Source: an uncultured Collinsella sp. (GTDB taxonomy: Bacteria; Actinomycetota; Coriobacteriia; Coriobacteriales; Coriobacteriaceae). Taken from it: a stretch of 13,782 nt of DNA. This document shows positions 1 through 6,828 of the stretch, in pieces; the stretch's first letter is position 1, and every line of letters starts with the position of its first letter. The position numbers and the translations under genes are program-made. Below the pieces are notes generated by a model. It did not search any database and was not told the origin of the DNA. It saw only the letters and a program-made list of their open reading frames with translations. Location of the stretch: assembly GCA_900546105.1 (NCBI GenBank), contig URBP01000057.1, forward strand, positions 1 through 13,782, written 5' to 3'.

Positions 1-434
1 GTCGAAGACTGCTCGCTCGTAGCAGGGCTCTCCCCCGTCGCCGAGCCTTCGTCGCCAGTTGCTGCCTCTGTTATGGCTGCACTAGCTGCAGGCGCGTCCT
101 CGGAATCCGAAACCTCGGCGCCGCTCTGCTCAGCGGCACCGCCCGCAAGCGCTGCGTCCTCGCCCGACGTCGCAGCCTGAGCCACAGCCTCGGCAATGCC
201 CTCGGCGCCCTCGGCCCACAACTGAGCCGGCGTGGTGCCAAAGGCCATCGCGAAGGTCAGGAATGCCACCAGGCCGCGCTTGGCTACACCGCGTGCAATC
301 GCGCCACGGCGATGCAACGAGGCGCGCTCGCGCTCGTCCTCAAACATATCCATTTGTCCCCCATTGTCTGTACTTGGAGCGTTGCCTTGAGGCTGCCCCA
401 CGTCATCGCGCATGTTGCGCTCGAGTTCCCCCAT
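1..434 (-). CDS. Exported/surface protein, N-terminal part (runs off left edge)
   Basis: An open frame runs from an ATG at 434 to the window edge without a stop, giving about 144 residues. The first ~50 residues are charged and probably cytoplasmic (many D, E, R). They are followed by a basic stretch (RRGAIARGVAKRG) and a hydrophobic segment (LVAFLTFAMAFGTTPAQLWA), which together look like a long-n-region signal peptide. The remainder is low-complexity and rich in Ala, Glu, Ser and Gly, as in linkers of surface proteins. A later in-frame ATG at 353 would remove 27 residues and has its own GGGGGA upstream. I prefer 434 because GGAGGGAAGAGAG lies before it and the frame stays open. The catalytic or binding part lies outside the window, so the function is unknown. 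The gene sits directly behind a cobalamin riboswitch, which suggests a role in corrinoid capture or a B12-sparing process (inference). Confidence 0.75.
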   Translation of the reverse strand, partial: MGELERNMRDDVGQPQGNAPSTDNGGQMDMFEDERERASLHRRGAIARGVAKRGLVAFLTFAMAFGTTPAQLWAEGAEGIAEAVAQAATSGEDAALAGGAAEQSGAEVSDSEDAPAASAAITEAATGDEGSATGESPATSEQSS

Positions 435-487
435 TGGGATCTCTCTTCCCTCCAGAGCCCTATGCACACCGGCAGCATACGCCGCAG

Positions 488-662
488 CCGCATGCAAGAT
501 GGGAGGCGATCCGACTTAACCTTAACGGCTCAGGCGCGCCGTCCGATCTGCGACGCGAACATCCCGAGCCAAGAGGAATTACGGTTACTGGTACAGCCGG
601 GGACTTGCACCCCGATTCTCCCAAACGCGCAGGAAAACCGCGCATTCGTGCGTCTCCGCACC
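488..662 (-). promoter_or_regulatory. Cobalamin (B12) riboswitch
   Basis: On the minus strand the leader contains the conserved core of the cobalamin aptamer. GGGAGAATCGGGGTGCAAGT is followed by CCCCGGCTGTACCAGTAACC and GTAA (622 down to about 577), matching the family pattern GGGAA-TC-GGTG-AA-TCC-GCTG-CCC-CAAC-GTAA. A B12-box-like segment, AAGTCGGATCGCCTCCCATC, lies at 517-498. Both elements are in the right order and spacing. The outer limits are estimates. It sits upstream of the exported protein starting at 434, so that gene is probably repressed when cobalamin is plentiful. CCTCC inside the B12-box segment is complementary to the GGAGG of the downstream ribosome site, so translational control is possible but unproven. 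Confidence 0.85.
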
Positions 663-678
663 ACCATCTAGGCCATCG

Positions 679-707
679 ATTATTACCGTCAGTATGGTAT
701 CACGCAA
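679..707 (-). promoter_or_regulatory. Candidate promoter for riboswitch leader
   Basis: On the minus strand TTGCGT (707-702) and AATAAT (684-679) are separated by 17 nt. This places a start site near 672, just before the riboswitch. The -35 box overlaps the T-tract of the preceding terminator. The match to consensus is moderate, and position is the main support. Confidence 0.45.
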
Positions 708-733
708 AAGGGCCTCGCACGCAGGCGAAGCCC
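706..733 (-). terminator. Rho-independent terminator after the UbiB-like gene
   Basis: On the minus strand GGGCTTCGC, a 6-nt loop CTGCGT, and GCGAGGCCC form a 9-bp stem with one G-U pair, followed by TTTT. It lies about 50 nt after the stop of the UbiB-like gene and separates that operon from the riboswitch-controlled gene. Confidence 0.85.
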
Positions 734-784
734 AAGGTAAAAGCTATTGTTTGCGATAGGAGAATGCGGTGACGGCCGCAGCCT

Positions 785-2548
785 CTAGTGCTTGCCGCCG
801 TGGCTGTTGAGCCAGATATTGCGACCCAGCATAAGCGCCAGCACCAGCGCGCTCACGTAGCCAAAGAAGCCGATGACCGGAATGCCGAGGACAACCGGCT
901 CGATGCGCGCGTAGTACACCACCGACGAACCGATAAACAGACCGGCGATCACAATTGCCATCGACATGCGGTCGATAATTCCACCCAGCTGTCGCAGCGC
1001 CTTATCGCTGCTCATGATCTGCGTGTTCACCTTAAGCTGGCCGCGCGTGAGCATGCGCGACGCCAAGCCCAGATACTCGGCCGCCTCGAGCGAGCCTTTT
1101 GCTGCGCGATAGCTGCTCGCGGCAAGATCGCGCCCCATTTCGCGGACGCGCACATAGGTGCTCTTCTCGTTTTTGATGTGCGTCTGGATGATCTGGATCA
1201 TGTTGACGTTGGGCATGTACTCGGTCAGCAGGCCCTCGAGCGTCACCATGCCACGGGCGAACATCGTCACCACACTCGGCAGCTCAACGTCATTTTTGCG
1301 TGCCAGATTGAGCAGCGAGGTCAAAAACTCGCCGATATCCAGGTCCTTAAGATCAAGACCCGCAAAGTCGGCGACGATAAAGTCCAAGTCGGACAAAAAG
1401 GCCGAATGGTCGAGCTCGGCCGAGTCGCCGCGCGTCACGGCAAAGCGCATGAGCGAATCCTTGAGCTTGGGCACGTCACCCTCGGCCACGGCGAAAATCA
1501 TGTCCTTGACGATACCGCGATCGTGACTCGACATGCGTCCGACCATGCCCAAGTCGATAAAGTAAACGATGCCGTCCTTGAGAATAATGTTTCCCGCATG
1601 CGGGTCGGCATGGAAAAAGCCGTCATCGAGCACCTGCGTCGAGTAATCCTCGACGATTGCGGCACCGATCTTTTCCAAGTCATAGCCCTCGGCCACCAAG
1701 CGTTCAGGATCGGCGATCGAAATGCCGTCGACGTAGTCCATAACCACCACGTGCTCGGTGCACAGGTCCAGATAGGATTTAGGACACGTCACGCCATGAA
1801 CGCTCTTATGGAACTCGTAGAAGTCGTTGAGGTTTTTGGCCTCGGCCAAAAAGTTGGTCTCCTCGCGAAACGAGGTCCACAACTCCTCGACTACGCCGTG
1901 CAGGTCAACGAATTGATCGGTGTTGACGAACTTGGAAACGATACGCACCACCGAGCGGATGATATCGATGTCCTGTGCCATAACCTGCTGCGCACCGGGG
2001 CGCTGCACCTTGACGGCCACGTCCTCGCCCGTCACCAGACGAGCGCGGTGCACCTGCGCGAGCGATGCGCTACCAAGCGGATTGGGGTCGATCGCATCGA
2101 ACATCTCCCCCAGGCGCAGGCCGTATTCTTCTTCCAGACAACTGAGTACGACCTCGTACGGCACCGGCTCCACGTCGGAGCGCAGACGACGTAGCTCGTC
2201 GCAAAAGCGTTGCGGCAAAATCTCGGACCGGTTGGCCAGAATCTGCCCCATCTTGACGAACATGGGGCCGAGTTCCTCGAGCAGGCGGCGCAAACGAACC
2301 GGCGTGAGGTTATCCCACACGCGGTACTTTTTGACCAGGCGAACAATCTGCCCGATGCGCTCGCGGCGACCCGCCGGCGTGAGCTGATATTCCTCGTCCG
2401 GCGCCATCGCGTCGGGCTCCTCGGGGACCATATCGACAGCGCGCGGCTTCTTGCGAGCGCCCGAGACGGCGGCGTCGACCTCATCGACAACCGCCGCCTC
2501 GTCACCCAAGGGATCTAGATTGTTGTAATCGGTGGTGGAATCTGCCAT
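785..2548 (-). CDS. UbiB/ABC1/AarF-family kinase-like membrane protein
   Basis: This 587-residue protein has the marks of the UbiB (ABC1/ADCK) atypical kinase family. KMGQ at residues 99-102 is the KxGQ motif. The alanine-rich nucleotide loop SASLAQVH is at 160-167, and VAVK with the ATP-binding Lys is near 180. HADPHAGN (313-320) is the catalytic loop and IDLG (331-334) replaces DFG. The C-terminus has two hydrophobic segments (about 530-580), as in bacterial UbiB proteins. In proteobacteria the family supports ubiquinone synthesis. Gram-positive gut anaerobes of this kind are not expected to make ubiquinone, so the role here is open (lipid or quinone handling is an inference). The gene starts 8 nt after the phasin-like gene, with only a weak ribosome site, so translation is probably coupled. 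The first ~55 residues are acidic and variable. Confidence 0.93.
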   Translation of the reverse strand: MADSTTDYNNLDPLGDEAAVVDEVDAAVSGARKKPRAVDMVPEEPDAMAPDEEYQLTPAGRRERIGQIVRLVKKYRVWDNLTPVRLRRLLEELGPMFVKMGQILANRSEILPQRFCDELRRLRSDVEPVPYEVVLSCLEEEYGLRLGEMFDAIDPNPLGSASLAQVHRARLVTGEDVAVKVQRPGAQQVMAQDIDIIRSVVRIVSKFVNTDQFVDLHGVVEELWTSFREETNFLAEAKNLNDFYEFHKSVHGVTCPKSYLDLCTEHVVVMDYVDGISIADPERLVAEGYDLEKIGAAIVEDYSTQVLDDGFFHADPHAGNIILKDGIVYFIDLGMVGRMSSHDRGIVKDMIFAVAEGDVPKLKDSLMRFAVTRGDSAELDHSAFLSDLDFIVADFAGLDLKDLDIGEFLTSLLNLARKNDVELPSVVTMFARGMVTLEGLLTEYMPNVNMIQIIQTHIKNEKSTYVRVREMGRDLAASSYRAAKGSLEAAEYLGLASRMLTRGQLKVNTQIMSSDKALRQLGGIIDRMSMAIVIAGLFIGSSVVYYARIEPVVLGIPVIGFFGYVSALVLALMLGRNIWLNSHGGKH

Positions 2549-2556
2549 CTGCGCTG

Positions 2557-2973
2557 CTACTCGGCCTCTTCGGTGTCCTTCGCATCGTCGGGCTCAACGG
2601 ACTCGACGGGCACCGAGGTCACGTTGTCCTCGACCGAATCGACGATGTCGCGCACATGGGCCAGGAAGGCCGTACGCTCGGGGGCGGTCATGACGCGGAC
2701 GCGGGCAAGGATGAGCTCGTCAAGCACGCGCTGGGCCGCGGTCTCGCCCTGCGTGCCCAGACGCTCGGTCAGGTCGGAGATGGTGCCACCGGCCTGCTCA
2801 AACATGTCGGACACACTGCGGGCGATATCGGGGGTGGCGGTGTCCTTGCGGACCTGTTCGCCCTTGGTATTAAGGTCGTCGAGGACCTTTTTGCCGCCTT
2901 CGACGGCAACGGCGGCAGCGCCAAAGCCAACGTTGATGGCGCCGTTAACAAGCTGATCGAGTTTCATAACCAT
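2557..2973 (-). CDS. Small phasin-like protein, unknown function
   Basis: This is a 138-residue protein. A TTG at 2985 would add four residues, but GGAG at 2983-2980 sits 6 nt before ATG 2973, so I chose that ATG. The N-terminus (VNGAINVGFGAAAVAVEGGKK) is a hydrophobic, Gly/Ala-rich stretch. It is followed by helical, charged sequence (KVLDDLNTKGEQVRKD) and an acidic tail ending TEEAE. This pattern resembles phasin/PhaF-type granule-surface or lipid-interface helices, but I see no diagnostic motif and do not infer a polyhydroxyalkanoate role. It is the first gene of a two-gene unit with the UbiB-like protein 8 nt downstream, suggesting that the two act together, possibly at the membrane. Confidence 0.8.
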   Translation of the reverse strand: MVMKLDQLVNGAINVGFGAAAVAVEGGKKVLDDLNTKGEQVRKDTATPDIARSVSDMFEQAGGTISDLTERLGTQGETAAQRVLDELILARVRVMTAPERTAFLAHVRDIVDSVEDNVTSVPVESVEPDDAKDTEEAE

Positions 2974-3072
2974 GGTTGTCTCCAATCATAAACAACTGCA
3001 TTGGCGTTCTTGTACCCAAGATCGAGTGAAAGCGACAAAGCGTTTTAGCGCTATTCGATCGACGGGAAATCC

Positions 3073-4596
3073 CTACCTCACGTTGTCGTTCATCGCGAAA
3101 GAGTTCTTCATAGCGCAGCTCGTGGTGTAGAGCACCTTGCCCAGTAGAGCATCGGTTTCCACGCGAACACGCTCGGCAAAGGCCTCGTTGGCGCGTGCAA
3201 GTTCGGCAGGCACTTCGGCCTCGGGCAGAACGGCTACGGCAGCGTCGACGTCATGGATCTGCTTGTGGCCCATGCCACCGACCTTCTCCTGATAATCCTC
3301 CACAGCGCGACCGCACTCATGGAAGCGGACGTCAGCCAGCGCGCCAATCAGGCGGTTGGCCCAGTAGAAGTTTTCGGACGTCACGCGAGCCTGCGTGTCG
3401 GCATAGTACTCGGGCATGGTCTCGACGTTAGCGTACAGCGGAACCAGCGCGTTAAACGAGTTGGAGCCAAAGGCCATCCACTGCACGGCGCGGTAGGCCG
3501 GCTGCGCATAGGGGCGCAGCTGCAACACGGCGAGCTGGCTGTTGCGGTTGATGCCGATGGGGCGATAGGCGCCACGCGTAGCGGGCGTGCCCTTGCTGCC
3601 GTAGCAGTCGTACTCCGTGCCCTGGTAGTGGCTCGAAAGCACGTACTTGATGTCCTCGATGGTCACCTTGCGCTCGGGCACGCGGCTCCAGGGGATATCG
3701 TCGCTCTCGGGCGTGTAGTCGGCGTCGGGGCCGTCCCACACATCGCTGGGGTTGAGGCAGCGCTGCATGTACCAGGCGCGCGGCGTGTTGTAGACATGAT
3801 CGCTGTCGCTGTGCGAGCCAAAGGCCTCGCGCGGGTTGAATACCGTCGCCGGGCCGTCGCCCTCGACACCCAGCGTCAGGTCCAGATGCCACTCGGCCAT
3901 CCAGGAGCGCAGGTCGGCGGAGCACATGTGGTCGGTCTGGGCGCCCTCGGCGTCGTCCAGGTCAAAGCTGTCGATACCCAGCTGGTTGGGCATGGTCACA
4001 TAGGCGTCATCGGGCACGCGCTTGGCGATCCAGTGGTGGCCGCCGATGGTCTCGAGCCACCAGATCTCGTCCACGTCGCTAAAGGCGATGCCGTTGTTCT
4101 CGTAGGTGCCGTAGCGCTCGAGCAGATCACCCAGGATACGAACGCCGTCGCGAGCGGACTTGGCATACGGCAGGACCAGGGTCACCATGTCCTCCTCGCC
4201 CAAGCCACCGGGCTGCGCCGGAACGTATCCATCCTCGCCTTCGTTGCCCTTGGCGGGCAGGTAGTCCACAAGCGGGTCGGCGCCGCGGACGCGCTCGTTG
4301 GTGGTGAGCGTCTCGGTTGCGGACATGCCGACATTGAGCTCGTTGAAACCGGCCTCGGCCCAGATGCCGTGGCCCGGGACAACATCGGGGACGCTCGTGT
4401 AGCGCATGGGATTGTCGGACAGCTCAACGGTTAGGTGACTCAGGACGCTCGTGTAGACGCGCGGCTGTTCGTCGGGATGCACCACGCGCATACGCTTGGG
4501 CTCAAACACCCCGTTGGACGAGTCCTCGTTACGCGCGACCAGGGTCGACCCGTCGTAGCTCGCGTTCTTACCAACCAAAATCGTTGTGCACGGCAT
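3073..4596 (-). CDS. C69-family dipeptidase (PepD-like Ntn hydrolase)
   Basis: A 507-residue peptidase of family C69 (U34). The mature enzyme starts at a nucleophilic cysteine, Cys3 in MPCTTILVGK. The family signature continues with ASYDGS and ARNEDS within the first 26 residues. Later stretches such as WWLETIGGHHWIAKRVPDD and NRNSQLAVLQLRP are also typical. Such enzymes cleave dipeptides with broad specificity, usually in the cytoplasm. The 4602 ATG touches AGGAGG directly, whereas ATG 4596 has a 6-nt gap to it, so 4596 is the start. No signal peptide is present. A possible -10 box (TACACT) lies around 4640 on the minus strand without a convincing -35. The gene appears to be monocistronic, set off from folD by the inverted-repeat element. 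Confidence 0.93.
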   Translation of the reverse strand: MPCTTILVGKNASYDGSTLVARNEDSSNGVFEPKRMRVVHPDEQPRVYTSVLSHLTVELSDNPMRYTSVPDVVPGHGIWAEAGFNELNVGMSATETLTTNERVRGADPLVDYLPAKGNEGEDGYVPAQPGGLGEEDMVTLVLPYAKSARDGVRILGDLLERYGTYENNGIAFSDVDEIWWLETIGGHHWIAKRVPDDAYVTMPNQLGIDSFDLDDAEGAQTDHMCSADLRSWMAEWHLDLTLGVEGDGPATVFNPREAFGSHSDSDHVYNTPRAWYMQRCLNPSDVWDGPDADYTPESDDIPWSRVPERKVTIEDIKYVLSSHYQGTEYDCYGSKGTPATRGAYRPIGINRNSQLAVLQLRPYAQPAYRAVQWMAFGSNSFNALVPLYANVETMPEYYADTQARVTSENFYWANRLIGALADVRFHECGRAVEDYQEKVGGMGHKQIHDVDAAVAVLPEAEVPAELARANEAFAERVRVETDALLGKVLYTTSCAMKNSFAMNDNVR

Positions 4597-4692
4597 GCGC
4601 ATCCTCCTTGAGCGAAGAAATCAAACGGTAACAGTGTATCGCTTCGGCGCAAAAAGGGCGAAACCGCGACCCCTCGAGCCCCCTCGAGACCT

Positions 4693-4926
4693 CTGTGGTC
4701 AAAAAATGCCAAATATGAGTACTGTCACCAATTTAGTAACAGCAATTTTGCTACGCATGGGTGTCGAAAGTCTACATTTGTTCAAAAATTAGATGATGTA
4801 ATTCCTCATAGGTCCAATAAAATAGGCTCTCTATCGATAATAAATATCGTTAGAGAGCCTATTTGACCTAAAGAATATGTGACTATCTTGGCAACAGTAC
4901 TCATATTTGGCATTTTTTGTCCACGG
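4693..4926. repeat. AT-rich element with long inverted ends (MITE-like)
   Basis: The arms 4693-4729 and 4890-4926 are inverted copies with 4 differences in 37 positions. The core, 4700-4725 against 4894-4919, is identical over 26 bp and includes TGCCAAATATGAGTACTGT. Weaker similarity continues inward for about 11 bp. Between the arms lies AT-rich DNA, unlike the GC-rich surroundings, with a central stem-loop at 4820-4864. No ORF of note and no clear target-site duplication is visible. The element separates folD from the C69 peptidase. It could be a non-autonomous mobile element or a paired regulatory or terminator structure. At the right end, TTGGCA and TATAGA, 16 nt apart (4907-4934), form a promoter-like pair pointing rightward into the folD 3' end. 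Confidence 0.75.
4820..4864. terminator. 20-bp stem-loop, probable bidirectional terminator
   Basis: AAATAGGCTCTCTATCGATA (4820-4839) pairs with 4845-4864 over 20 positions with a single mismatch and a 5-nt loop. GGTC at 4811-4814 and GACC at 4865-4868 can extend it after a bulge. T-rich ends are part of the stem rather than a separate tract. It lies about 100 nt past the folD stop and may end that operon. Confidence 0.55.
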
Positions 4927-4961
4927 GGTATAGAGCTAACCCCTCAAACAGCCCAAAACGC

Positions 4962-5816
4962 CTATTTCGATGCGCGCTCGGCCGCCTCGATCACGTGTTT
5001 GGCGAGGATCGCCGTCGTCACAGCGCCCACGCCGCCCGGCACGGGCGTGATGGCGTTAACGACCGGCTCCGCAGCATCAGAATCGACGTCACCCACCAAC
5101 TTGCCAGCGGCCTCGTCCCAATTAATGCCAACATCAATGATCGTCTGGCCCTCTCGAACCGCATCCACGTCAATCGTACGCGCGCGTCCAACGGCGGCAA
5201 CCACAATGTCGGCAGCACGGCACTCGGCAGCAAGGTCGTGCGTATGCGTATGGCACGTCGTCACTGTGGCATTGCGAGCCGTAAGCATGGCGGCAACGGG
5301 ACGGCCAATCACCAGCGACCGACCAACGACCGCGACCTTGGCCCCATCCAGCTCAACGCCGTAATGATCCAGCAAAGCAAGCACGGCTTCGGCTGTGCAG
5401 GGGGCAAAACCCTCGCCGCGCCCCGAAAGCGTGGTGAGCAGCGAAGCCGGCGTCATGGAGTCAACGTCCTTGGCAGGATCGAGTGCCGCGGCAACCGCGT
5501 CCTCGTCAAGGCCGGCGGGCAGCGGGCGGAACATCAGGCAGCCATGAACAGACGAATCGGTATTGATGTCCTCGATGGCCGCCAACAGCTCGTCCTGCGA
5601 AACATCGGCGGGAAGCAAAACGCGGCGAGCCTCAATGCCAACCTTTTCGCAGCGCTTGAGCGCACCGCGCTCGTAGGATAGGTCGTCCTCGCGTTCACCC
5701 ACGCGCACGATAGCCAGCGTCGGCACAACGCCGCGCTCGCGCAAAGCCACGCAGCGAGCAGCAAGTTCCTCAGTCAAAGCGCGAGCAACGGGGGCACCCT
5801 TCAGCAGTTCAGCCAT
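4962..5816 (-). CDS. folD: Bifunctional methylene-THF dehydrogenase/methenyl-THF cyclohydrolase
   Basis: FolD converts 5,10-methylene-THF to 5,10-methenyl-THF and then to 10-formyl-THF in the cytoplasm. The 284-residue length fits the family. Visible motifs are KDVDSMTP (116-123), the nucleotide-binding GRSLVIGRPVAAML (165-178), CHTHTH (188-193) and PGGVGAVTTAIL (260-271). The start ATG at 5816 follows the fchA stop by 2 nt, and its ribosome site (AGGAAGAGGGGA) lies inside the end of fchA, so the two are translationally coupled. An upstream in-frame extension to 5882 lies inside fchA and is rejected. One oddity: the family's catalytic Tyr-xxx-Lys appears as YERGALK (48-54), with Ala52 where E. 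coli FolD has Lys54, and a Lys two residues later. Confidence 0.95.
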   Translation of the reverse strand: MAELLKGAPVARALTEELAARCVALRERGVVPTLAIVRVGEREDDLSYERGALKRCEKVGIEARRVLLPADVSQDELLAAIEDINTDSSVHGCLMFRPLPAGLDEDAVAAALDPAKDVDSMTPASLLTTLSGRGEGFAPCTAEAVLALLDHYGVELDGAKVAVVGRSLVIGRPVAAMLTARNATVTTCHTHTHDLAAECRAADIVVAAVGRARTIDVDAVREGQTIIDVGINWDEAAGKLVGDVDSDAAEPVVNAITPVPGGVGAVTTAILAKHVIEAAERASK

Positions 5817-5818
5817 GG

Positions 5819-6451
5819 CTATCCCCTCTTCCTTGCGGCGTCGGCGGCGCGGCGCGCCAGCGCATCGGCGCGCGGCAACCACATGTCGAGCAACTCATCA
5901 CACGCCGTCTCGAGCTCCTCGGCGCGCGCCCGGTCTTTCATGGATGTGGTGTTGGCGAAGAGCGTCAGGCTCGCGCCCTGCATGGCGGCGCGGCAGAACA
6001 CAGCGCCGCATGCCACATCGGACAGCAGCTGGCGCGAGCCCTTATCGGCCATGTCCTCGAGCAGCGCCAGCGCGCGCCCGCAGGCATCCATGATTCGATA
6101 CGGAGGCATGGCCGCCACGTGCAACGCATCTTGAATCGCCGCGGGTCGAGCCGGATCATCGCGCGGAATACCGTATGCCGCAGACACCTGGCCGTACGCA
6201 CGAACATCCTCGGCAACCAAACCAACAAGTTCCTGCGATAACTCGTCCGCCTGGGCAAACGCACGCGTCAGGTCATCCGCACGATCAGCAAGCGCGGGAT
6301 TGGTCGCACCGTAGCGGGCAACCATTCCGCACAGCGAGGCGCCCAGCGCGCCCACAAAGGCGCTCGCGCTGCCACCGCCGGGAACCGGCTCGCGCGCAGC
6401 CAGCGCCTCGGCAAACCCGCGGCAGGTCTTGTCCATCATCTCTTGGCTCAT
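5819..6451 (-). CDS. fchA: Formimidoyl-THF cyclodeaminase family protein
   Basis: A 210-residue helical protein of the FTCD/FchA cyclodeaminase family, which releases ammonia from 5-formimino-THF to give 5,10-methenyl-THF. Support comes from PVPGGGSASAFVGALGASL near residues 23-40, the family's most recognisable motif, from the usual ~210-residue length, and from folD being the next gene, since FolD uses the same product. Two starts are possible. ATG 6457 lies 3 nt from GAAGG (6465-6461), whereas ATG 6451 (MSQEMM) has a 9-nt gap, so I chose 6451. The operon promoter at 6529-6557 and a 7-bp leader hairpin (6479-6502, CGGTCGG/CCGACCG) precede it. Confidence 0.92.
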   Translation of the reverse strand: MSQEMMDKTCRGFAEALAAREPVPGGGSASAFVGALGASLCGMVARYGATNPALADRADDLTRAFAQADELSQELVGLVAEDVRAYGQVSAAYGIPRDDPARPAAIQDALHVAAMPPYRIMDACGRALALLEDMADKGSRQLLSDVACGAVFCRAAMQGASLTLFANTTSMKDRARAEELETACDELLDMWLPRADALARRAADAARKRG

Positions 6452-6528
6452 ACACATGCACCTTCAAGTCATATACATCGGTCGGGTGGCAACCGCCGAC
6501 CGACTGCATCGATCACATAATGGTGCTA

Positions 6529-6557
6529 AGTCTAGCCCATAAGTACTCGAGCGTCAG
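6529..6557 (-). promoter_or_regulatory. Sigma-70-type promoter for fchA-folD
   Basis: On the minus strand CTGACG (6557-6552) and TAGACT (6534-6529) are exactly 17 nt apart, and each matches consensus at 4 of 6 positions. The expected start near 6522 leaves a leader of about 70 nt that contains the CGGTCGG/CCGACCG hairpin. Confidence 0.6.
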
Positions 6558-6828
6558 CGCACCTAGCCATCGCGGATTACTATGACGAACGATAGGCGTC
6601 GGCACCGCAAACATGGGACACATGGCCCACCTTTCGAGACTTCCGGGCAGCGGCAACTGGGGCATACATATAGGTAAGGAGCCCTTTGTTGGGGCAACGC
6701 TCATCACGGCACCGGACGACGAATGGAGGAGTAACCACACAGCAAACAAAGACATCATGTGCATGCGTAACCGTCGGCCCAGCGATCCGCGGCACACGAT
6801 GTCCCTGGCAGACAAGGAGGACGCCACC
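6558..6828. other. Intergenic region upstream of first lipoprotein
   Basis: No convincing gene lies here. An in-frame extension of the lipoprotein up to an ATG at 6613 is open, but it has no signal-like sequence and no ribosome site comparable to AAGGAGG at 6814-6820. The region holds the 18-bp repeat (6613-6630). A second ribosome-site-like GGAGGAG lies near 6724 without a matching ORF. No strong rightward promoter was found. Confidence 0.5.
6613..6630 (+). repeat. 18-bp repeat, copy 1, upstream of lipoprotein 1
   Basis: ATGGGACACATGGCCCAC occurs here and again at 7581-7598, each time upstream of a paralogous lipoprotein. It is partly palindromic (TGGG...CCCA). It may be a protein-binding site or a remnant of the duplication. 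It lies 216 nt from the start codon. Confidence 0.6.

Noticed and set aside
263..772. 169-codon plus-strand ORF at the left
   Set aside because: It runs over the riboswitch, terminator and start of the exported protein on the other strand, and has no ribosome site.
788..2194. 468-codon ORF on the plus strand
   Set aside because: It is antisense to the UbiB-like gene, lacks a ribosome site, and has His/Arg/Ala-rich composition typical of the complement of a GC-rich gene.
3253..4434. 393-codon ORF on the plus strand
   Set aside because: It is antisense to the C69 peptidase, whose motifs are unambiguous, and its own composition shows no protein family signal.
6452..6530. THF riboswitch before fchA
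   Set aside because: The leader is too short and lacks the conserved THF aptamer sequences; only a single 7-bp hairpin is present.
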